NCBI GenBank assembly: GCA_038230275.1
Contig: JBBRNO010000125.1
Span: 1 to 20,237 of the forward strand
Origin: JANXXV01 sp038230275
GTDB lineage: Bacteria > Acidobacteriota > Terriglobia > Bryobacterales > Bryobacteraceae
DNA: 20,237 nt
Reading direction: 5' to 3'
In this document: in pieces, positions 13,553 through 20,237 of the stretch
Numbering within the stretch: the stretch's first letter is position 1
Layout: each line of letters opens with the position of its first letter
Notes under the pieces: generated by a model
What the model was told of the DNA's origin: nothing
The model's input: only the letters and a program-made list of their open reading frames with translations
Databases searched by the model: none
Made by a program: the position numbers and the translations under genes

Positions 13553-14815
13553 ATGCGCTTCAACCGATGGTTGATACCGATTGCCGCCGTTGCGATTCAC
13601 ATCTGCATCGGCTCAGTTTATAGCTGGAGCATTTTCAACAGACCGATCGCCGCGCTGCTGCCGGGCCAGCCGTGGTGGTTCAGCCCGCCCTACACAACGT
13701 TCAGCACCGCGTTGGTGTTTCTGGGCCTGAGCGCCGCGTTCGGGGGCACGTGGGTGGAACGGCGCGGTCCGCGCGTGGCTGCTACCGCGGCGGCGTTGCT
13801 GTTCGGGTCCGGGCTTGTCATTGGGGGAATCGGCCTCGCCTTAAAGCAAGCGGTGCTGGTATTTCTGGGGATGGGCGTGATTGGCGGAATGGGCTGTGGG
13901 CTTGGCTACATCGCCCCGGTCAGCACGCTGGTGAAATGGTTTCCAGACCGGCGCGGGATGGCCACCGGCATGGCGATTATGGGATTCGGCGGCGGGGCGT
14001 TTCTGGCCGGATACCTGAATCTTTCCTTGATGAAGACGTTGGGCGTGGCCAACTGCATGGTAGCTCTGGGCGGGATGTATTTCTGCCTGATGATGATTGG
14101 CGCGCAAATCATCCGGCGACCGCCGCCCGGCTGGAAACCGGAAGGTTGGACGCCGTCCGTTCACAAGAACAAGATGATTACGGATCGCAGTTTGACTCGC
14201 AACCAGGCGATTCGAACGGTCCCGTTCTATCTGCTTTGGGGCATCCTCTTCATCAACGTCACCGCCGGCATCGGAATCCTGGCGCAGGCGTCGCCCATGA
14301 TGCAGGACATGTTCTTCAAGACTCCGGTGCAGGCCGCGGCGGTGGTTTCGTTTATCAGCTTGTTCAATGCGGGCGGGCGGTTCTTCTGGGCCTCGTTGTC
14401 AGACTACATCGGCCGGCGCAACACTTACGTCCTCTTTTTTGTAACGCAGGCCGGGCTGTTTCTATTGATCCCGAGCCTGGCCGCGCAAGGCGATTGGATC
14501 GCTTTCCAAGCCGCGCTCTTCGTTATTTTCAGCATGTATGGGGGAGGATTCGCAACGATCCCTGCGTTTCTGGCCGACATGTTTGGACCGGAAAATGTGG
14601 GTGCGATTCACGGCGCGGCTCTCACGGCGTGGAGCGCGGCGGCTATCGCGGGGCCGCTCATCATCACGGAACTTTCCTCGCGGAGCAGGGCAAGCCTGGC
14701 GATTGGTGCGAGCAAGATCCACATCTATGACAGTCCACTGCAAATTCTGGCAGCGCTGCTGGCGGCCGGTTTCGTGCTCGCGGTGATGGTGCGGCCTGTC
14801 CGCATTGCAGATTAA
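13553..14815 (+). CDS. MFS transporter, OFA (oxalate/formate antiporter) family
   Basis: A 420-residue membrane protein starting MRFNRWLIPIAAVAIHICIGSVYSWSIF, the typical first helix of OFA permeases. I prefer ATG 13553 to the upstream GTG 13523 because the family begins at this helix. About twelve hydrophobic segments are visible. The conserved MFS loop between helices 2 and 3 is ERRGPR, the equivalent loop in the second half is DYIGRRN, and the signature GLGYIAPVSTLVKWFPDRRGMATGMAIMGFGGGA is the OFA core. The family exchanges organic acids such as oxalate/formate or takes up monocarboxylates across the inner membrane; the exact substrate cannot be read. The next gene follows after 28 bases on the same strand, so they are probably co-transcribed. 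Confidence 0.88.
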   Translation: MRFNRWLIPIAAVAIHICIGSVYSWSIFNRPIAALLPGQPWWFSPPYTTFSTALVFLGLSAAFGGTWVERRGPRVAATAAALLFGSGLVIGGIGLALKQAVLVFLGMGVIGGMGCGLGYIAPVSTLVKWFPDRRGMATGMAIMGFGGGAFLAGYLNLSLMKTLGVANCMVALGGMYFCLMMIGAQIIRRPPPGWKPEGWTPSVHKNKMITDRSLTRNQAIRTVPFYLLWGILFINVTAGIGILAQASPMMQDMFFKTPVQAAAVVSFISLFNAGGRFFWASLSDYIGRRNTYVLFFVTQAGLFLLIPSLAAQGDWIAFQAALFVIFSMYGGGFATIPAFLADMFGPENVGAIHGAALTAWSAAAIAGPLIITELSSRSRASLAIGASKIHIYDSPLQILAALLAAGFVLAVMVRPVRIAD

Positions 14816-14843
14816 TACTGTGGCAATCTAAAGAAAAGCACAG

Positions 14844-15677
14844 ATGACGACTCGCACAATCGCCTTAACGTTCCTCTTGACGTTCTGCTCCCACTCGCAA
14901 ACGTTGGAGATATGGCGCGGCGTAGCGCCCGGTTCCGAGGCTTGGACGCAGAAGGAACGGGTGGCGGAGAATACCCCGGTGGGAACGGTGGTTTTCAACG
15001 TGGTTACGCCGACCTTGACGGCCTACCTTCCGGAACGGAACAAGGCCACGGGAACCGGCATCATCATTGCACCCGGCGGGGCCTTCGTGGCGCTAGCGAT
15101 CGATTTGGAAGGCCACGATGTGGCGCGCTGGCTTCAGAACAAGGGTATTGCCGCGTTCGTACTCAAGTATCGGATTATGGAGAAGCGGCAGGAAGGCATT
15201 CCCGCAATGAATATGGACGAGGCGGGCAAGTATGGCATCGCCGACGGCATTCAGGCCATCAAAGTAGTCCGGCAGCATGCAGCGGAATGGGGCATTGCTC
15301 CCGATAGAGTTGGCCTTATGGGCTTCTCGGCCGGCGCCATGGTGGCCAGTGGAGCGCTGCTGCAGCAGGATGCCGCCGCGCGTCCAAACTTTTCCGCACC
15401 CATCTATGGCGGACCGTTTGGCGTGATGCCGGTGATTCCCGCAAAACTGCCTCCCATTTTCTTGGCCTGGGCACAGGATGATCCCTTTGTCATCACTGCT
15501 GTAACGAAGTTTTATGACTCGTTAAAAGCGGCTGGACACAAGCCGGAGGCTCACATCTTCAGCGCAGGCGGCCATGGCTTTGGTATGCGCAAGCAAGGGA
15601 CCAGCAGCGATCGTTGGATCGACGAATTCTACTACTGGTTGGAAGCGCAGGGATTTACCAAACCCGCAGCCAAGTAA
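14844..15677 (+). CDS. Secreted alpha/beta hydrolase (acetylxylan-esterase-like)
   Basis: A 277-residue protein with a signal peptide (MTTRTIALTFLLTFCSHSQ). The alpha/beta hydrolase core shows the oxyanion segment IIIAPGGAF (73-81), the nucleophile elbow GFSAG with Ser162, the acid AWAQDDP with Asp212/213, and His244 in GGHGFG. The triad is complete and in family order. The closest style is the BD-FAE/xylanase-associated carboxylesterase group (endo-xylanase-like annotation is common), acting on acetylated or feruloylated carbohydrates; the substrate is inferred. It lies 28 bases after the transporter gene and 47 before the DUF4242 gene. Confidence 0.88.
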   Translation: MTTRTIALTFLLTFCSHSQTLEIWRGVAPGSEAWTQKERVAENTPVGTVVFNVVTPTLTAYLPERNKATGTGIIIAPGGAFVALAIDLEGHDVARWLQNKGIAAFVLKYRIMEKRQEGIPAMNMDEAGKYGIADGIQAIKVVRQHAAEWGIAPDRVGLMGFSAGAMVASGALLQQDAAARPNFSAPIYGGPFGVMPVIPAKLPPIFLAWAQDDPFVITAVTKFYDSLKAAGHKPEAHIFSAGGHGFGMRKQGTSSDRWIDEFYYWLEAQGFTKPAAK

Positions 15678-15724
15678 GAATCCGGCATGCCGTCCGATTC
15701 GGCAGGTGTTAGAGTTTTAGTATT

Positions 15725-15997
15725 GTGCCCCAATTCGTAATCGAACGCGAAATGCCTGGTGCCGGAGCAATGTCAGATGCCCAGATCCGGGAGGCCGCAC
15801 TGCGTTCCCTGGCGGTGTTGAAGGAAATCGGGCCGCAGATTCAGTGGCTTCATAGTTACGTCACCGACGACAAGCTCTACTGCGTTTACCTGGCGCCAGA
15901 CGAGGACGTCATTCGGGAGCATGCCCGCAGGGCAGGCATTCCGGCCGATCGTGTTGCCGCGGTGCGCCGTCTGCTTGATCCTACTACGCTGAAGTAG
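15725..15997 (+). CDS. DUF4242 small protein (SCO4226-like)
   Basis: A 90-residue protein starting at GTG 15725 as (M)PQFVIEREMPGAGAMSDAQIREAALRSL, then IQWLHSYVTDDKLYCVYLAPDEDVIREHARRAGIP and VAAVRRLLDPTT. This is the full DUF4242 pattern, a ferredoxin-like alpha/beta fold; one Streptomyces member (SCO4226) binds nickel and forms oligomers. The function here is unknown. Its last 14 bases overlap the 3' end of the convergent regulator gene. Confidence 0.85.
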   Translation: MPQFVIEREMPGAGAMSDAQIREAALRSLAVLKEIGPQIQWLHSYVTDDKLYCVYLAPDEDVIREHARRAGIPADRVAAVRRLLDPTTLK

Positions 15998-18587
15998 CAG
16001 TTCCTGCTTCGCCCAAACAGTACTGGATTACGTTTTCCATACTCATCGCAGTCCCTGCCGCCCAGGCGTGTTTCCCTTCGGCATCGCTGAGGGATTTCCA
16101 GGCAGGGAGCAACATCTGATCGAGTCTGAATTGTTCCGCCGGATGCCGGGGAGCGCCGATCGACTGACGCAGATGGGCAGCAGCGGCGGCGAGTTTCAGC
16201 GCACGATCGGCGTGCCCTTGCGCCAGGGCAAGACAGGCGGAGCCTTCCAGTGCCAGCGCGATACCACGGCGGTACCCCAAACCCGCAAAAATCTCCAGGG
16301 CTTCGCGGCAGACGGTGTGTGCGGCCGAATGGTCTCCCTGCTCTAAGGCGATGTAGGCCAGGTCTGTCAGGGAGCGAGCCGAACCCCACGGGTCCGCGGC
16401 TTCCCGGAATGCGGAAAGCGCACGTTGATACAATCCTCGAGCGGCTGCCAAGTCGCCCTGTGAGCGCGCTATGTCGCCCTGCTGGTTGATAGCCCAGGCG
16501 GCACCGCTGCGATCGCCAAGCTCCTCGAAAATATCCGCGGCCTCACGCAGGGCCCATCGAGCGCGTGGATAGTCGCCGCGAATCTTGACGACATTGGCCA
16601 GGTTGTGAAGGCAGCGTGCGATGGCCAGCCGGTCTGACAGCATACGCCAGCACGCGAGGCTGCGCTCAAAATTGCTCTGCGCCGCGGCGTAGTCACCGCA
16701 GTCCCGCGCCATTACCGCCAATGCGTTTAGAGACACGGCGATACCCGATTCATCGCCCAACTCTTCATAAAGTGACAGACTATGCCGCAGGAAGTACGCG
16801 GCAGCCGAATAATCTCCCTGTGCCGTGGCTAATGCTCCGATAAAATGCCCCACCTTCGCCCGTTCTTTTAGATACCCGGCATCCGCCAGGCGCAAGACGG
16901 TTTCCAGACGGATTCGGCCCTCGGTGAGGTATTCGCGCATATCCCAAAATCGAAACAGAGCCAAGCAGAGACACAACGCCCAGTCCCGGTCCCGCGACTG
17001 AAACAGCCAGTCGAGAGCGGCACGGAAGTTATCGACTTCAACGTCGCAATGGGTCAGCCAGCGAGCCCGATCGGCTGGGTTCAGCTCAGGATTTCCTTCC
17101 TCTGCCAGAACGAGGCAATACGCCGCGTGCGCCCGCCGCACCGCAGCTTCTTCGCCGCTATCGGCAAGGCGCTCCAGAGCGTACTCGCGCATGGTTTCCA
17201 GCATCGCGAAACGCGGCTCGGCCTCAGCCCGGTCCACACGCTGAATCAAATTCTTATCCACCAGGGATGACAGTCCTTCAAACAGATCGATACCGAGGTC
17301 GCGGCCCGTGTTGCAGACCGCCTCGGCCGCCTCCAAGGTGCATCCGCCGACAAACACCGAAATCCGGCGAAAGAGTTTTCCTTCGGCTTCATTCAGCAGG
17401 CCGTAACTCCAATCGATGGTATTGCGCAGTGTTTGTTGCCGTTCCGGCAGGTCGAGCGCACCACCGGTTAGCAGTTGCAGGCTGCATTGCAGCCGGTCCA
17501 GAATCGCCTTGGGCGACAGCACCTTGGTCCGGGCTGCTGCCAGCTCTATCGCCAACGGCAGCCCATCCAGGCGCAAACAAATCTCTTGCACCGCCTGGAC
17601 ATTTTCCGAAGTAATTGCAAAATCGGGCCAGACGGCTGCGGCGCGTTGCGCAAACAATTCGACGGCGGAATTCTGCGCCAGCGGCGCGACCGGAAATTCC
17701 TGTTCACCGTAAACACGCAGGCAAGACCGGCTAGTAACCAGGATCTTGAGAGAGGGGCATGCTTCCAATGTTTCGGCAACCACGGTGGCCGCCGGCAGGA
17801 CCTGTTCGAAATTATCCAGCACGAGTAGGAATGGTCCCGAGTTCCGCAGTTGATCGCCGATGAGTTGCGGGATGGTTCGATTGGCGGCTTGCTGGATTTC
17901 GAGCGCGTCCGCGAGAGCGGTTGCTACCAGGTCTGGATCGGTGATCGAAGCCAAACCGACAAATTGAACACCCGCCGGGAAGCGGTCTGAAATCGCCGCG
18001 GCGACAGCGACCCCGAGCCGGGATTTTCCAGCGCCTCCTGGACCGGTGAGGCTCAGAAGCCTGACATCCCGCCGGAGCAGCAACTCCGTGGCCTCCGCCA
18101 ACTGTTGTTCCCGGCCGATGAGCGAAGTACGCGGGGTTGGCAGATGGTGCCGGTTCCTGGCAGCCTTGGGCGGGCGCAGCTCAAGATCGTTGGGCAATTC
18201 AAAGGGATCGGTGGTTGGGGCAGAACCTGGCTTGGTTGCGAATGGAATCACCGCAGCGGTAAATAAGTAACCGCGCCGGGGCACGGTTTTGAACAGCTGC
18301 TGACTGCGATCGTCCAGGGCGCGGCGCAATTCGAGGGCACACTGGACCAGAGAATCGTCCGTGACATAGGAGCCGGGCCAGACGGCTTGCATCAATTCCT
18401 GTTTGCCGATCAGTTGTCCGGCGTGTTCCACCAGGTACTTGAGGGTTTCGTATACCTTAGGGCGAAGCTTGATCTCCTCGCCGGCTTTCAGCACACATCC
18501 GCGTCCGACGTCCAGAGTGAACTCACCGAATTGATAGTTGGGGGACGTGGTATCCAAGTGTGCTCCCGTAGCACCAAAGTCATCCAA
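15984..18587 (-). CDS. Winged-helix / ATPase / TPR transcriptional regulator (COG3903 type)
   Basis: An 867-residue protein. Domains in order: OmpR/PhoB-type winged helix (about 19-110, FGEFTLDVGRG to TVPRRGYLFTAA); a STAND-type ATPase with Walker A TGPGGAGKSRL (181-191), Walker B LLVLDNFEQVL (about 257-267) and a sensor LVTSRS; then TPR-like repeats (about 540-830) recognisable as ALATAQGDYSAA, DCGDYAAAQSNFERSL, IRGDYPRARWAL, SQGDLAAARGLYQRAL and LEQGDHSAAHTVCREAL. Such regulators bind DNA through the winged helix and oligomerise on ATP and ligand/protein signals. No ATG precedes the winged helix in frame: the start is TTG at 18587, with an open frame back to a stop at 18632-18630. It diverges from the secreted-protein/methyltransferase operon with 155 bases between starts, the natural candidate for control. 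Confidence 0.88.
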   Translation of the reverse strand: MDDFGATGAHLDTTSPNYQFGEFTLDVGRGCVLKAGEEIKLRPKVYETLKYLVEHAGQLIGKQELMQAVWPGSYVTDDSLVQCALELRRALDDRSQQLFKTVPRRGYLFTAAVIPFATKPGSAPTTDPFELPNDLELRPPKAARNRHHLPTPRTSLIGREQQLAEATELLLRRDVRLLSLTGPGGAGKSRLGVAVAAAISDRFPAGVQFVGLASITDPDLVATALADALEIQQAANRTIPQLIGDQLRNSGPFLLVLDNFEQVLPAATVVAETLEACPSLKILVTSRSCLRVYGEQEFPVAPLAQNSAVELFAQRAAAVWPDFAITSENVQAVQEICLRLDGLPLAIELAAARTKVLSPKAILDRLQCSLQLLTGGALDLPERQQTLRNTIDWSYGLLNEAEGKLFRRISVFVGGCTLEAAEAVCNTGRDLGIDLFEGLSSLVDKNLIQRVDRAEAEPRFAMLETMREYALERLADSGEEAAVRRAHAAYCLVLAEEGNPELNPADRARWLTHCDVEVDNFRAALDWLFQSRDRDWALCLCLALFRFWDMREYLTEGRIRLETVLRLADAGYLKERAKVGHFIGALATAQGDYSAAAYFLRHSLSLYEELGDESGIAVSLNALAVMARDCGDYAAAQSNFERSLACWRMLSDRLAIARCLHNLANVVKIRGDYPRARWALREAADIFEELGDRSGAAWAINQQGDIARSQGDLAAARGLYQRALSAFREAADPWGSARSLTDLAYIALEQGDHSAAHTVCREALEIFAGLGYRRGIALALEGSACLALAQGHADRALKLAAAAAHLRQSIGAPRHPAEQFRLDQMLLPAWKSLSDAEGKHAWAAGTAMSMENVIQYCLGEAGTATSA

Positions 18588-18742
18588 CTTACGCGTGGAT
18601 TTTTTTGGTTTTTCTTCGGTTTTGTTTCGTTACTTCGCTTCCCGATGATTGTTACCTTTGCATTGTCAGGCGAGGACCCAGTAGTCCATCGCACACGCAA
18701 TGGAAAACGAGTACCGAGCCACAAAAGGAGAATTTAAATCAA

Positions 18743-19372
18743 ATGAGTACGTTTCAGATCCCCTCTTTCAGTATGAAAGCCAGACGATTGGCGGTGCAAA
18801 TCCAGTATTTCATTATCGCATTCGCTCTCACCACAGTTTTTGCCGCGCGCGGCATGGCGCAGGATGGCCACTCGCACAAGCCAACTCTACAACAACAACA
18901 TGAGGCCGCCCAGCAGGGCGACCCTGGCGCCCTGATCTCAATTGTCCGCGAGAATACCGCGCGTTTCAAGAATGTGTTGGTGGCGGAAGCGGAGGGGTAT
19001 GCGCTGCAATTCGGCTGCGTGAGCGGCCCGGACGCAGGGGCCATGGGACTGCATTATGTAAACGCAAAGTTGGTGGCAAGCGGCGTTTTGGACGCCACCC
19101 GTCCCCAGATCGTGATTTATGAGGCGTCAGCGGACGGAAGTCTGCAACTGATTGGCGCGGACTATCTGCTGATCGCCGACACGTGGAATGCGAAGCATTC
19201 GGGTCCGCCGGAGCTCTTTGGGCAGCTATTTCATTTGTTCGAGACCCCAAATCGCTTCGGGCTGCCGGCGTTCTACACGCTGCATGTCTGGGCTTGGAAA
19301 GACAATCCCAAGGGCGCGTTTGTGAACTGGCACCCGAACGTATCGTGTGAGTCATTCGGAGGTCAAAAGTAA
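18743..19372 (+). CDS. Conserved secreted protein of unknown function
   Basis: ATG at 18743 has AAAGGAG at 18724-18730 upstream, slightly distant (12 bases from the last G). It gives 209 residues; an internal ATG at 18773 (MKARRLAVQIQYF) would give a more typical signal peptide, and in both cases a hydrophobic run IIAFALTTVFAARGMAQ ends in a cleavage-like AQ/D site. The mature protein carries VRENTARFKNVLVAEAEGYALQFGCVSGPD, GLHYVNAKL, IVIYEASADG, LIGADYLLIADTWN, LFGQLFHLFETPNRFGLPAFYTLHVWAWKDNP and FVNWHPNVSC. I recognise this as a conserved hypothetical family seen in soil proteobacteria and acidobacteria, without known function. The stop TAA overlaps the methyltransferase ATG by one base. 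Confidence 0.8.
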   Translation: MSTFQIPSFSMKARRLAVQIQYFIIAFALTTVFAARGMAQDGHSHKPTLQQQHEAAQQGDPGALISIVRENTARFKNVLVAEAEGYALQFGCVSGPDAGAMGLHYVNAKLVASGVLDATRPQIVIYEASADGSLQLIGADYLLIADTWNAKHSGPPELFGQLFHLFETPNRFGLPAFYTLHVWAWKDNPKGAFVNWHPNVSCESFGGQK

Positions 19373-20237
19373 TGAGTAGCGCACAGGTCTCCACTCTGGA
19401 CATGACTAAGTTGAACGCCTTTATCGGTCAATTCGTGACCGATCTTGGCGCCGCGGTGCACGCCGGAATGGTCGTCATTGGGGAAAAGCTGGGGCTCTAC
19501 AAGGCCTTGGCGGGAGACCCGATGAGTTCCGCGCAACTCGCCGCCAAGACGAAGACCGATGAGCGCTATGTGCGCGAGTGGCTGTCGTCACAAGCCGCGG
19601 GTGGCTACGTCACCTACGATGCGGCGAGCGACAAGTTCAGCCTGAGCGAAGAACAAGCGTTCACGCTGGCGATGGAAGACAGTCCCGCTTATCTGCCCGG
19701 AGCCTTCGAACTGGCTCTGGGCTCGCTGGCGGCGGTTCCACGCATCGCGGAATCCTTTCGCACTGGCAACGGCATGGGCTGGCATGAACATGCTGACGGC
19801 GTCTTTCATGGGTGCGAAAAGTTCTTCCGCCCAAGCTATGCGGCCAATCTGGTAAGTTCCTGGATTCCCGCGCTGAGCGGTGTCAAAGAGAAACTGGAGC
19901 GGGGGGCGCGCGTGGCCGACGTTGGCTGCGGGAAAGGAGCTTCCACCATATTGATGGCGCAGGCATTCCCCAACTCCCGATTTTTCGGATTCGACTACCA
20001 CGATAAGTCGATTGAGGCGGCACGCGAATCCGCCAAACGCAACGGCGTGGCCGACCGTGTCACGTTCGAAGTGGCAAAGGCAAAAGATTTTCCCGGCAGA
20101 GACTACGACTTCGTGGCGGTATTCGATTGCCTGCACGATATGGGTGACCCGATCGGAGCGGCCGCGCATGTCCGGCAGTCCCTGGCAAAGGACGGCACGT
20201 GGATGATTGTTGAGCCCTTTGCCAACGACCAGTTGAA
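19372..20237 (+). CDS. Class I SAM-dependent methyltransferase with N-terminal winged helix, partial (runs off window)
   Basis: ATG at 19372 with GGAGGT at 19358-19363, the clearest ribosome binding site of the window, and a one-base overlap with the previous stop. No stop occurs up to the end, so at least 288 residues are encoded. The N-terminal part (about 1-110) is a winged-helix dimerisation domain (QFVTDLGAAVHAGMVVIGEKLGLYKAL, TDERYVREWLSSQAAGGYVTYD). The Rossmann domain begins near 170, with motif I VADVGCGKG (181-189), the acidic residue in FFGFDYHD, and FVAVFDCLHDMGDP (motif IV). The architecture is that of Rv2258c-like transferases and O-methyltransferases acting on small molecules. 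The substrate is unknown; co-transcription with the secreted protein is likely. Confidence 0.87.
   Translation, partial: MSSAQVSTLDMTKLNAFIGQFVTDLGAAVHAGMVVIGEKLGLYKALAGDPMSSAQLAAKTKTDERYVREWLSSQAAGGYVTYDAASDKFSLSEEQAFTLAMEDSPAYLPGAFELALGSLAAVPRIAESFRTGNGMGWHEHADGVFHGCEKFFRPSYAANLVSSWIPALSGVKEKLERGARVADVGCGKGASTILMAQAFPNSRFFGFDYHDKSIEAARESAKRNGVADRVTFEVAKAKDFPGRDYDFVAVFDCLHDMGDPIGAAAHVRQSLAKDGTWMIVEPFANDQL

Noticed and set aside
13672..14730. 352-codon plus-strand frame inside the MFS transporter gene
   Set aside because: It overlaps the transporter in another frame, is Arg/Gly/His-rich without hydrophobic helices or known motifs, and is typical of GC-rich shadow frames.
18724..18742. Riboswitch or leader RNA in the 155-base divergent region 18588-18742
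   Set aside because: There is a T-rich stretch and a ribosome binding site, but I could not see a conserved fold or a convincing -35/-10 pair.

Overview
The window looks like a GC-rich soil bacterium, most probably an acidobacterium of the Solibacter/Bryobacter type. That is an inference from protein style (secreted Tat-type hydrolases, a quinoprotein with a planctomycete/acidobacterial heme domain, wHTH-ATPase-TPR regulators), not from a marker gene. Genes sit on both strands in short operons. Two toxin-antitoxin modules and several insertion scars mark it as a partly accessory region.

Layout. 1-47 is the 3' part of a tRNA-Lys(CTT). It is followed by a degenerate hybrid histidine kinase gene (minus strand, about 3214-200) with two in-frame amber codons and no C-terminal ATPase domain. 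3355-4590 (-) encodes a secreted SGNH/GDSL esterase. 4704-5311 (+) is a DUF433/DUF5615 (VapBC-like) toxin-antitoxin pair with a 4-base overlap.

5326-10305 is a degradative-looking block. On the minus strand are a Tat-type M55 D-aminopeptidase and, overlapping it, a metal-dependent amidohydrolase. Diverging from them on the plus strand are a large diheme cytochrome c/PQQ propeller fusion and a second amidohydrolase-like protein that has lost two classical metal-ligand positions.

10539-11252 is a HigBA module with a clear promoter and a perfect operator palindrome, but the toxin frame has no ATG at its expected start. 11333-12341 holds a tRNA-like remnant, an unrecognised 266-residue protein and a short repeat pair that looks like an insertion-sequence end. 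12585-13202 is an orphan lipoprotein. It is followed by 350 bases without a gene but with two notable inverted-repeat structures. 13553-15677 encodes an OFA-type MFS transporter and a secreted alpha/beta hydrolase, probably co-transcribed, then a small DUF4242 protein. 15984-18587 (-) is a large wHTH-ATPase-TPR regulator. It diverges from a probable operon of a conserved secreted protein and a class I methyltransferase that runs off the window end.

Functionally the window combines periplasmic or secreted hydrolysis (esterases, D-aminopeptidase, amidohydrolases), periplasmic oxidation (cytochrome-PQQ fusion) and uptake or exchange (MFS). The most distinctive points are the broken kinase beside a tRNA gene, the HigB toxin frame starting at CTG exactly where transcription should begin, the cytochrome-PQQ fusion with its amidohydrolase/D-aminopeptidase neighbours, and the unknown CxxC/DGHHK protein among mobile-element scars. 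I found no CRISPR array, complete insertion sequence or rRNA.
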